Notes under the pieces: generated by a model
Database searches by the model: none
Told to the model about the DNA's origin: nothing
What the model saw: the letters and a program-made list of their open reading frames with translations, nothing else
Program-made: the position numbers and the translations under genes
NCBI GenBank assembly: GCA_963576725.1
Contig: OY755252.1
Span: 56,573,985-56,637,984 of the forward strand
Direction: 5' to 3'
Length of the DNA: 64,000 nucleotides
From: Azorinus chamasolen
Taxonomy: Eukaryota > Mollusca > Bivalvia > Cardiida > Solecurtidae
Part shown: positions 55,554 through 64,000 of the stretch, in pieces
How the letters are laid out: the number at the start of each line of letters is the position of its first letter
How positions within the stretch are numbered: position 1 is the stretch's first letter

Positions 55554-55944
55554 TCATAATCCCAGATATCAAAATCCCTACATGAGCCGTCTGATCTAGG
55601 TGTACTCTATTTTCAAAGGCATGAAAGAGCGTTTATACGAGGGAAAGGGGTAAGTAAGCTAATGACAAGTTGATAACATCTGAACAATTGCGTACTTTTA
55701 TAAGTGGTTTCATTGATGCAATGCTTGTAAAATAGGCATCTCTTTTAATTCCACATCCATTGTCCAAATAAGGCTAGAAGTGCATCCCCTGTTCTTTCTT
55801 TGACAACTAAGTTGGTTGTTTATCACCGAGATGTCATTTTTTCCTGGTGATGTCACACAGTCGTACATTTGAAACGTGATGGGATATGACGTTCCATTGA
55901 AATTCAAGATGGCGGAAGATGGAACGACATTCATTGCAATGGTG

Positions 55945-55982
55945 TCATACTAATGGTTTCTCCAGCATAATGGTGACAAACT
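55945..55982 (-). CDS. gene C exon 5, stop
   Basis: Acceptor TTTTTCCTTTCAG; the exon completes Glu12 of EF4 then reads FVTIMLEKPLV and TGA at 55947-55945. No AATAAA was seen close downstream. Confidence 0.85.
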
Positions 55983-58900
55983 CTGAAAGGAAAAAAAGAA
56001 TTTATTTGTCAGGTTTATAAATAAAACTATAGTGATTGGAGCGTTGTGATTTCTCTAAGTAATTAGCAGTTAACCACTTACATCATAGATACGCTTGGTA
56101 AGGTCTTTGTAAACAGAGAAGACCCAGATCTGACGGCTCCTGAAGGAGCCGTCTGATCAGGGTCTGTTCTGTTTTCTTATTGTAATAGTGTATATGAGTT
56201 ATCTGATCAGTTCCAGCTGTTCGCTTAACTGACCGTATAGTTTAACTAATAGTATAGATTCTACACCATGGTAACCATACAGAGGTCAGATGAGATGCGT
56301 ACATTAAAACATTTTTAAAATAACTCCTTTATTTCTCCATCAAGCCCTATGTTGTGACCACGATTCTATTAACCCTTTCGGTGCCAAATTTCTAATTGTC
56401 GTCTGCAATCCAACTTTGTAAAACCATTCGGCAAAATAAAGAAATGAGATAAGTAAATGCAAATTTCAAAGGAATAAAGCACATATATAGAAATAGAGAC
56501 TGAGACAAAAGGTGAAGTCCCTGATCAAACGCCGCCTTTTCAAGGCGGCGTCTGATCTGGGACTGCACTCTTTGTCGTTGTGCATTTATGCGACAGTGGC
56601 AATGAAAGGGTTAATCTGAGTACGCACATTTATCTGTTGCTCTGATCTATATTAACAAAATTATAAAGCCTGGCATGAATATTCATGACGTAAATGGACG
56701 CGTATGAGTCTTTACCTTCGATATCAATTAAACCATCGCCATTTGTGTCCGCCCTGTCTAACAGGGTTTCCAGGTCATCGCCAACAAGATCTCCGAACGC
56801 ACAGCCAATCATTTCAAAGCACCGTTTCATCTGGTTCCTCTTCATTGTGTAAGATTTAGTTCTGTCCAGTCTCCTGCAACAAAGAACATAGTCACTGACA
56901 TTCGAAACAACTCAGCTATTTACTATGAAATGGACCTGATAGTGACATGAAAGAGTGAACTGAAACTTCTGTTAGTTTACCTTCTCTGTAGCAATGTTTA
57001 TAGACCGTGGACTATCCTGAATACATCTATCACCTTTACTTCCTCTATGATCATATTTATAGAAAGCAAACTAACTTGAATAATTCTATCAGCTGTACTT
57101 CTCTGCGGTCAATATTTATAGAGAGCGAACTAACTTAAATTATTCTATATCAGCTCTCCTTTCTCTTAAGCACTACATAATGTTTACAAACAGCGAATTA
57201 AGATGACTGCTTCTATCAGCTCAACCTTTTCAACGGCCAATATTTATAGCGAATGAACTAACCAAACTGCTTATATCAGATTTACTTTCAGCGAGACAAT
57301 ATTTATAGAGAGTGAACTAACCTGAACGATTCTGTAAGATCTACTTTCTCTGTGACAATATTTATTGAGAGTGGAGTAACCTGGATGTTTCTATAAGATC
57401 TACTTTCTCTGTGATAATATTCATAGAGAGTGGACTAACCTGGATGTTTCTATCAAGATCTACTTTATGTGAACAGTATTTACAGAGAGTGAACTAACCT
57501 GTATGTTTCTATAAGATCTGCTTTCTCTGTGGCAACATTTTTAGAAAACAAACTAACCTGAACGCTTCTATGAGTTCTGCTTTCTCTGTGGCAATATTTA
57601 TAGAACAAACTAACCTGAACGCTTCTATGAGTTCTGCTTTCTCTGTGGCAATATCTTTCCGCAAAGATGTCAGCAGTCTCAGGTATTCCTCTCGGTCAAT
57701 TAGACCATTACCTGATAATGAGGAAACGAATTGGAATTAATTACTTGTTACCCAAATGAATAAACATGCGTGGATTTATCACTTAGTGAATATTCATTAA
57801 CTTAATTTATACTTGTTAAATTGTTCTTGAAAGGTATTTTTGGCTAAGACAAAAAATTATCTACGAGTATACTTTCACAGAGCAAACCATGATCAGGTGC
57901 CGCCTACAGGAGCCGTCTGATCTGTGTCTACTCTGATATGCAAATGCTTAAAAAATGTTTATAACCCCCAGTGGCTTTTGTCACTGACCGTTCCAAGGCG
58001 GTACCCCCATCTTTCCCTATTGTGTGTTTGTTTTGTCTTTGTGCGTGTCTTGATGTTTTTTATAATTGTGTACACTCTTGCTGTTTCCTTATGTTGCTGT
58101 TCGGGCGGCTGTTTGTTTTGTATGTGGTGTTTCCTGCATGACTCATTTTTGTACTTGTAAGAGTGTTATAGATACTGTCTCATTTATCCTATTACTACAT
58201 AAATACGTCCTCGTCTGGATCCAAACTGTTTGTAAATGTAATCACAGATTCAACCATTGTTATATAAGTCACTTCCCGGCGACTACGGTGGCGAAATAGT
58301 TTAACCCATTACCTCATAGGCTATTTTTAGATATAACATCTTTGAATTAATCTACCGAAAATGAGCATTAATTAGAGAAAAGGATTTTTTTTAGAATTAT
58401 GTAGTTTGAAACCATTGTGATAAATAGAGCATTTGCTCCTATAGGAGCCAAATGCTCTATTTATCACAATGGTTTCACAAAGTGACTTTTACTTAGTCGT
58501 CAAAAGTCGTCAATATGAGGGAAAGGGTTAATGTAGTCAAATATGGTGACAGAACCTATCAATAAAAGGATGTCTAACACTGGATATTTAAGACAGGTGG
58601 TGGCTTAGTGCAGGTCGAAAGCAATGCACTAAGGTTCCTATTTGGAATTTTCGCCATTACTTTTAGCCATGTATTTAGCATCCATCTGCTTTTAAGACTC
58701 ATATGGTCAATAAATGGATGGTCGCTTGAACCACTCCCTCCTACTGACGCATGTTGACGCCTATGCAACAGCCATGTTTGAAATCATTGTGATAAATAGA
58801 GCATTTGCTCCTTGAAACCATTGTGACAAATAGAGCATTTGCTCCATAGGAGCAAATGCTCTATTTGTCACATTGGTTTCAAAATCATATAATTCTTAAA

Positions 58901-61900
58901 TTTTCTTTTTTTCTATTAAATGCTCATTTTCAATAGATTTATCTAAAGAGGTTGGGTCTAAAAGTAGTCTAGGAGGGAATGGGTTAAGACAGGTTCTGCT
59001 ACATAACGAACCGTCCTTATCCGTAGCTGTCCAGATATCTTCTAGCTCATTCTCAGTCGGGTTCCAGCCCATGGCATACAGCGCTTTCTTGAATTCTCCC
59101 TGGTCTAGTAGGCCGTTGCCATCTTTGTCAAAAAACTTGAACCACTCGGAGAATTCTAAAAACCACTGTAAACGTTGTTATATCTGTGCAGAATTTGTCT
59201 TATTATGTTATCTCTACATCATTATATTTGGGCAATTATATTACAAAATTAACTGAAGATAAACTTTTCCTTCGAGATCATGAATTTCAATACATCTTGT
59301 TCTAAAAATTGAATACCGCTTAAGCCGGTGCTAGGGTGTGTGAGCAGTGTTGCACTTTCAATTACTGCTCATGAACAGACTCAATAAAACCGAGTCTGCA
59401 ATTCTCTTTTTGTGTTGCAATTTTTGCTTTCGGGGGATCACCTCCCTTCAGAATTTACAATGTTTATAAAATGAAAAGCATCCCAAGGCGTTATTAAATA
59501 AATAAATAAAAATGTCTACTCTTCAGTTTTCATTCACGTAAAGTCACAAGATTTTTTAACCGTTTCAGTGCCAGCATTGTCATCTGCTGGACATACTGTT
59601 ATCTCCTCGATATCTCAAACTTTCGGATAACTCGAACTTTCGGATAACTCGAACTTTCATTATAACTCGCACTAAAACGTTCGACTCTTCCAAAATTTAC
59701 AATACAGAATTGTTCTAAAGTTTATCACTACACATATCTAGAAACATACGTGACAGTTTAATGCAGGTCTAAAGTAATGCTGAAAGCTCCTGCAGGAGCT
59801 TTCAGTATTACTTTAGACCTGCATTAATCTGTGAACTTGATGTTCTGTCCAGGCTAGAAATCGAATAATTCAAACTAATTTTTATGTCGAAGTAATGTGT
59901 ATGGTCCCTTGAAGTTCGAGATATCGAAGCTTAAATCTATATATTCGTTTGTATGGTCCCTTGAACCTCAAGATATCGAAGCTCAAAACTGTATATCCAT
60001 TTGCGTAACGCTTTAGATTGGGCGTTTCTCTATAAAAGATATAAACTGTGTCAAACTCGAGTATCTCGGTGGCTCGTCAGGATCCAAACTGTTAGTATGT
60101 AATACCACATGAACCAATCTTCATGGCAGTAAGGGAGTAATACAATTGCATTTGATCAGAGTTACAGATAAAGGTACGTACCCAATACTAAAATCGTTAT
60201 TTCTCCACCAACTCTATACTGTGACCACTCTTTAAAATCGTCTCGAAGAGACGATTTTAAAGAGTGGTCACAGTATAGGGCTTTGTGGAGAAATAAAGGA
60301 GCCATTCCTGAACATTTACACATCTTATCTTGAGCTCTGATTTGAAGTATATCTACATATTTGCCAACAGTTTAGAGTTAGTGCAAGGCATTCTACATGA
60401 AGTTGAATTTCGATATATCGAACTTGGATAACTCGAACTTCAGAATAACTCAAATTTGAAGTACGAGCCTTCCAGATTTTATAATGCAGAATTGGTTTTT
60501 AAATATATCACTATAGTTCGATTTTGACCCGTGAGCTGTGACCGTTAGGACGAGTTCACCCGTCGAGGTAAAACGCGTCACAAACCATGTATTTCACGTT
60601 TTCATTCAGACATTTTGCTACTGCCTCGGACACGGATACAGGTTTCTAGTTCTTATTTTAAATATCAACTTCATGTTTCAATCCTGAATTACCCATAAAT
60701 TAGAATGGTTGCAACTTCTATAGATAGAAAAAGTGCAGCCACGGCTCAGCGCTCGAAATCGAACTATACGCATATCTAGAAACACGTGTAACCGCTTAAT
60801 GCAGGTCGAAAGTAATGCTTATTTCTTTAGACCTGTATTAAGTTGTGAAATTGAGAATATGTCTAGATTAGAAATTGGATGACTCAAACTTCTGTTATCT
60901 CGAGGTGATTCGCGTGGTCTCTTGAAGTTCGTGATGTTGAAGTTCCACTGTATTTTGTAAACAGAATCTGGCTTTTGATTGGTCAGATTTGAGTTCTCAA
61001 GCTTTTGATTGGTCAGATTTGAGCCAAAGGCTCAAATCTGACCAATCAAAAGCTTGAGAACGATCTCAGACTCAACTAAAAGCTTTATAAGCATGGACCC
61101 AGCATAAGAAATACTTTCTGTGTACTGCTGTTCTTTTTGTAGAAAACTGATTCATTATGCAAACTGAATGATTTCTTAATATAACTATTAGCCTAGCAAT
61201 AAATACTAAATTGTCACATGATTCGAATAACCTGGTTCAATTTTCAACTCAGACAGATGGCAAAGAACATACACCAGTCTGTGAATTCATAAATGTGAAA
61301 AAGAACTCGAACCAGTCTGTGAACTGAGCAATGTGACAAAGACCTCGAATCAGCCCGTGAACTCGGCAATGTGTCGAACAATTGGCTTCAGGACATTGCC
61401 CGTAATTCAGCCTGAATCCAACGATAGTACGCCAAGGACCTTGGACCAGTCTATGTACTCAACGACTGGCGTTCAGAATCAGATTCAGGGCCGCCGTGGC
61501 CGAGTGGTTATGGTCTTCGACTGACAATCACTTAGCCCCTCACCGCTGTGGGTTCGAATCCCGGTCTGGGCATTTAGATTTTTCATGTGAGGAAGCCTTC
61601 CAGCTGGCTTGCGGTAGGTCGGTGGTTCTACCTGGATATTCTTCTGCGCACAGAAGAACCTCTGGGGTCTTCCTCCATCTGTAATTAGCTGGACGTCGTG
61701 ATATGACTGAAATACTGTTAAAACGACGTAAAATCCGAAATCACCAAACCAACCAGAATCAGATTCGGCGATGTGATTTTGAAAGAAATTGAATTAGTCT
61801 ATAACCTCGGATACGCGCCAAAGAAATTGAATATTTCTATGAACTTAGCGACGTGCCAAAGAGTTTGACCCAGTCTGAGAACTTAGCAACATGCCGAAGA

Positions 61901-63093
61901 ACTTGAACCAGTCTGAGAACTTAGCGACGTGTCAAAGAACCTGAACTCGTCTATAAACTCAGCGATGTGCTTAGAAATACCTTGAACGAAATACCTTGAA
62001 CAAAATTTTAAAAGTGAACTTGAACCAGTCTCAGAACTTAGCGACGTGCCAAAAACTTTGAGCCTGGCTATAAACTCAGGGATGTACTTAGAATTATCTT
62101 GACCAAAATTTAAAATCAGCGACGTGCAAAGGAACTTGAATCAGCCTGTGAACACATACATACGTGCCAAAGAAATTGAACAAGCCTGTGAACACACAAC
62201 GTGGGAAATAACTTGAAACAAGTCTGTGAATTCAGCAACATGCCAAATAACTTAAACTAGTCTGTGAGACACCGACGTGTCAAAGAACTTGAATCATTCT
62301 ATGAACTCAGCGGGTGTTTAGAAAGAACTTAGACCATTTTGTAAACTCAGCGACGTGCAAAAGACCTTGAACCAGTCTCTGAACTCAGCGATATGCTTAG
62401 AAAGAAATTGAACCATTTTTTAACTGACAATGAACTGGCAAACTATCAATGAAGGATCTTGGTCAGTAATCTCCCTTGAATACTCTCCCCCCCCCCCCAA
62501 AAAAAAAAAGAAAGTCTAGGTTCTAGTTTCCTCTGATTTTATCGCTGATTTCCTTGCACCACAATAGCACAGCTTGCTTTAATTATCTCATATTAGAGTA
62601 ATCATTTGTTATATACTTTCTTAAACTATAGCTCTATTGAATTATTTAATGTTTAGAGTTTATTTTAACGAGATATGATTAGCACTAGCTATCAGAAAAT
62701 GGTATTAACCCTTCGCTTGCTATTCGCGTCAATATACCTACCTGTAAATAGTGAAGACCCAGATGAGACAGCTCCTGCAGGAGCTGTCTCATCAGGGTAT
62801 GTACTATTTACAAGTTGATTGTGCTACCAGTGCACTCCACAGCAGTGATTGCACAGCTAAATACTTGTACACAGTGAAGATATATGTAATTATACAACAT
62901 GACATGGGTAAAGAAGGAGAAATGTATTTTAATATTCAGCAAGAGAAGGGTTAAATACTACTAAAAGTGCCATACTACTGGCCATAGTTAGGCGAATGTT
63001 TGTGGTCCACTGGTCGCTATGCTTACCGTAAAGATCAGCAGTGGATATCTCAGGACGGTTCTTTATGTCGGTAATCTTCGTTTGCTGTTCCAT
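55945..63093 (-). CDS. gene C: calmodulin-like EF-hand protein, 167 aa, 5 exons
   Basis: Exons 63093-63027, 59155-59012, 57711-57615, 56873-56716 and 55982-55945 give 504 nt, an open frame of 167 codons plus stop. EF loops: 32-43 (DKDGNGLLDQGE) and 68-79 (DKDGNGLIDREE), both canonical; 106-117 (DRTKSYTMKRNQ), degenerate with no Gly6 and Gln at 12; 145-156 (DTNGDGLIDIEE), canonical. It ends FVTIMLEKPLV, close to the calmodulin C-terminus in length. The size fits a calmodulin or troponin C-like Ca2+ sensor with three working sites. It shares the 144-nt exon with A and B, but then splits the 138-nt unit differently, so it is the most diverged of the three. Confidence 0.88.
56369..56614. mobile_element. 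T3 MITE, inverted, next to an H10 half
   Basis: TTAACCCTTTCGGTGCC to CAATGAAAGGGTTAA. It abuts a left half of H10 (from about 56330). A decayed T3 also lies at about 3294-3440. Confidence 0.75.
56716..56873 (-). CDS. gene C exon 4: degenerate EF3 and EF4 loop
   Basis: The exon is 158 nt, phase 2 in and phase 1 out. Acceptor TTTGTTGCAG, donor GAAG|GTAAAG. It reads RLDRTKSYTMKRNQMKRCF, EMIGCAFGDLVGDDLETLL and DRADTNGDGLIDIE. EF3 has lost its binding pattern; EF4 is canonical. Confidence 0.92.
56950..57640 (-). repeat. minisatellite of the gene C exon 3 donor
   Basis: About eleven units near 60 bp. On the gene strand they hold AGAAAGCAGAACTCATAGAA, GCGTTCAGGTTAGTTTG-like sequence, most diverged away from the exon. 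Confidence 0.87.
57615..57711 (-). CDS. gene C exon 3: rest of EF2 loop
   Basis: The exon is 97 nt, phase 1 in and phase 2 out. Acceptor CATTATCAG, donor TTCAG|GTTAGT. It reads NGLIDREEYLRLLTSLRKD, IATEKAELIEAF. The last part of this exon together with its donor is tandemly repeated in the intron (56950-57614). Confidence 0.9.
57965..58165 (-). repeat. dispersed repeat R-A, inverted
   Basis: Mirror of 3765-4000 (CCCCAGTGGCTTTTGTCACT, GACCGTTCCAAGGCGGTAC). Confidence 0.6.
58301..58531. mobile_element. T6 MITE, inverted
   Basis: TTAACCCATTACCTCATAGG to GAGGGAAAGGGTTAA; tip GCTCCTATAGGAGC. Confidence 0.8.
58728..58987. mobile_element. T6 MITE ending next to gene C exon 2
   Basis: It begins near CCACTCCCTCCTACTGACGC and ends GGGAATGGGTTAA, about 25 bases from the exon 2 donor. 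Part of its left arm is duplicated. Confidence 0.65.
59012..59155 (-). CDS. gene C exon 2: EF1 and first half of EF2 loop
   Basis: The exon is 144 nt, phase 1 in and out. Acceptor TTTTTAG, donor GACG|GTTCGT. It reads FSEWFKFFD, loop DKDGNGLLDQGE, FKKALYAMGWNPTENEL, EDIWTATDKD. A T6 MITE ends about 25 bases past the donor. Confidence 0.92.
59288..59455 (-). repeat. dispersed repeat R-B, inverted, best copy
   Basis: Longest copy, with GCTTAAGCCGGTGCTAGGG at one end and GGGGGATCACCTCCCTTCAG at the other. SINE-like length, but no pol III boxes seen. Confidence 0.65.
59610..59950. mobile_element. C9 MITE
   Basis: Repeats of ATAACTCGAACTTTC on the left, core with tip AGCTCCTGCAGGAGCT, right part TTCGAGATATCGAAGC. 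Confidence 0.65.
60200..60296. repeat. H10 hairpin
   Basis: ATTTCTCCACCAACTCTATA and TATAGGGCTTTGTGGAGAAAT arms, tip CGTCTCGAAGAGACG. Confidence 0.82.
60405..60955. mobile_element. C9 MITE interrupted by a TA element
   Basis: TTGAATTTCGATATATCGAA to TTGAAGTTCCACTGTA, with the insertion at 60512-60768. Confidence 0.65.
60512..60768. mobile_element. TA-flanked TIR element nested in a C9 MITE
   Basis: TATAGTTCGATTTTGACCCG on the left is mirrored by AATCGAACTATA on the right, about 28 bp with few mismatches. Other C9 copies read through this site (TATCACTATGCATATC), so it is a clear insertion. Confidence 0.6.
60965..61098. repeat. hairpin related to 36675-36835
   Basis: AAGCTTTTGATTGGTCAGAT pairs with ATCTGACCAATCAAAAGCTT; tip GAGCCAAAGGCTC; only one outer arm (GCTTTATAAGCATGGACCC) remains. 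Confidence 0.72.
61474..61486 (+). repeat. left target-site duplication of the SINE
   Basis: CAGAATCAGATTC, repeated exactly at 61754-61766. Confidence 0.88.
61487..61753 (+). mobile_element. tRNA-derived SINE with intact target duplication
   Basis: The head has a pol III box A (TGGCCGAGTGGTTATGG, about 61497) and box B (GGTTCGAATCC, 61551). The body has CAGCTGGCTTGCGGTAGGTC and the tail GACTGAAATACTGTTAAAAC typical of bivalve SINEs with a conserved central (Meta-like) domain. A perfect 13-bp direct repeat CAGAATCAGATTC flanks it. It interrupts the 38-bp tandem array. Confidence 0.88.
61754..61766 (+). repeat. right target-site duplication of the SINE
   Basis: Exact copy of 61474-61486; the lack of divergence suggests a recent insertion. 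Confidence 0.88.
62705..62954. mobile_element. T2 MITE
   Basis: Full length, 250 bp, upstream side within gene C intron 1 close to exon 1. Confidence 0.85.
63027..63093 (-). CDS. gene C exon 1, start codon
   Basis: ATG at 63093 reads MEQQTKITDIKNRPEISTAD then LY, leaving in phase 1 at TACG|GTAAGC, which joins to Glu-Phe-Ser of exon 2. The frame is open upstream for 15 codons to a TAA without another ATG, so this start is the only one unless a further 5' exon exists. Confidence 0.78.
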
Positions 63094-63164
63094 CGCTGGT
63101 TGCTGTCCTTGCTGTTCTATCTCTGGTGGAATGTAAATTTAATAAGATAAGATTTACATAAGAT

Positions 63165-63325
63165 AATATTCTGAAAATGGGTGATCCTTCGAAAGCAAAA
63201 GTAGAAATGCAAATAGAGAAAATTGCAGACTCGGTTTTATTGATTCTGTTCATGAGTAGTAATTAAAAGTGCAGTACTACTCACGCCCCTAGCACCGGCT
63301 TAAGCAGTATTCAATTTTCAAAACT
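63165..63325 (+). repeat. dispersed repeat R-B
   Basis: GGTGATCCTTCGAAAGCAAA ... CAGACTCGGTTTTATTGATT ... CCTAGCACCGGCTTAAGC. Copies at 59288-59455 (inverted), 48435-48520 (left part) and 63459-63519 (left 60 bp). Confidence 0.65.
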
Positions 63326-63439
63326 AATAACACCAAAACTAATGATCCCGAAGGACCAGAAAATATAAAAATATAACAACACTGAGAATGAAGTACGGGG
63401 CGATTTTTTACGGCCGCCACACAATCACTTAACACCTGC

Positions 63440-64000
63440 TGTTATGAAGTACATATATTCTGAAAATGGGTGATCCTTTGAAAGCAAAAGTAGAAATGCA
63501 AATAGAGAAAATTGCAGAAGATAATATCACAAGACTTTGAACTTTTAGACAGATCTAATGTTCAATGGCTCTGCTGCAAATGCGATAACATAAACGTCAG
63601 TTCATTCACATTTAGTTCTTATGAAATCGAATCTTCAAATACTATGAACCTATCTCCGGACTTGATATCACTATTGACTCGCTTCCCTCAATCTTCAGTC
63701 CCATACGCACAAGCCCAAGAAATACCACAGGAGAAATCAGTCATTCAAACCATAACAAAATAACAAGGGTGTCAAATGTCAGTAAAACCAGCAACCCTTA
63801 TGACATACCGCCAAAGAAAAATCTCAGAGTCATGACCCTAAATTGTAGAAGCATCATAGACAAAAAGAGTGAATTTGAAATGGCACTATATTACCTCAAG
63901 CCTGACATAGTATGTGGGACAGAATCATGGTTTAAAGGGATGCAAGCAGGTAAAAACCCGGAGGGAAACACAGTTAACCCAGGTTAAATTTTCCTTTCTA
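63440..64000 (+). mobile_element. non-LTR retrotransposon fragment, PHD-like finger and endonuclease start
   Basis: The first frame (about 63512-63763) contains NVQWLCCKCDNINVSSF, resembling the end of the PHD-type zinc finger (W-x-C-x-x-C) of many invertebrate LINE ORFs. In another frame from about 63769 LRVMTLNCRSI, then YYLKPDIVCGTESW, matches the start of an AP-endonuclease domain (N in NCRS, then PDI...TE-W). The endonuclease frame stops at 63985-63987, soon after the ESW motif, and the two parts are in different frames, so this is a decayed or truncated copy. Confidence 0.65.

Larger units (their letters stand above)
61240..62420 (+). repeat. 38-bp repeat array interrupted by the SINE
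   Basis: Diverged units with AAAGAACTTGAACCAGTCTG and AACTCAGCGACGTGCC, in gene C intron 1. Confidence 0.82.

Noticed and set aside
55710..55934. 74-codon minus-strand frame after gene C stop
   Set aside because: It lies in the 3' region just past the TGA of gene C, with no acceptor or family match.
61487..61562. functional tRNA gene
   Set aside because: Boxes A and B are present, but the SINE body and tail follow directly, and there is a SINE target duplication.
61496..61684. 62-codon frame over the tRNA-like head
   Set aside because: It lies wholly in the SINE.

Overview
This is eukaryotic, AT-rich, repeat-dense DNA with GT-AG introns. The tRNA-derived SINE with a bivalve-type tail, the PHD/endonuclease LINE fragment, the element of satellite repeats with TATCCCCCACC ends and the mass of hairpin MITEs all point to a mollusc, most likely a bivalve. 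The species cannot be fixed from the sequence alone.

The supported host genes are three tandem paralogues on the minus strand, each a small four-EF-hand calmodulin-like protein built from 5 or 6 short exons. Gene C (exons 63093 to 55945) encodes 167 residues, gene A (42891 to 28823) about 261, and gene B (23165 to 7383) 209. All exons join in phase to a complete reading frame. All three share a 144-nt phase-1 exon that carries EF1 and stops after the third residue of the EF2 loop. A and B also share a following 138-nt exon, and in A and B an intron repeatedly falls after the first base of the codon for loop position 12. C-terminal tails differ (Lys-rich in B, Arg-rich in A, short in C), as do the N-termini (86 residues in exon 1 of A, 17 in B, 22 in C). 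A possible terminal exon of a fourth, unrelated gene lies on the plus strand at 2188-2368.

The rest is introns and intergenic DNA packed with non-autonomous elements. One set carries TTAA at both ends with CCCTTT-like termini (called T1 to T6 here; T7 is a related GGATCC hairpin). Another has TA with CAGT-type termini (C8, C9, C16), and there are isolated long hairpins (H10 and singletons). Nested copies give occupied and empty sites that prove the TTAA target duplication. Families with unrelated ends share nearly the same central hairpin (tip CTCCTATAGGAG), and most TTAA hairpins keep the same single arm mismatch (CCAGAT against CCTGAT).

Region by region: 0-7.3 kb, MITEs and the possible plus-strand exon. 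7.4-23.2 kb, gene B with a 2.4-kb foldback-like element next to a splice donor. 23.2-28.5 kb, MITE clusters between genes. 28.8-42.9 kb, gene A with minisatellites at 28.5, 30.9, 32.6 and 40.2 kb. 43.7-49.6 kb, two large satellites of 23-bp and 12/24-bp period. 50-55.9 kb, MITEs and hairpins. 55.9-63.1 kb, gene C, a minisatellite grown from one of its splice donors, and a SINE inside a 38-bp repeat array. 63.2-64 kb, a LINE fragment. The most unusual features are the shared hairpin module and the three minisatellites seeded on exon edges or the stop codon of these genes.
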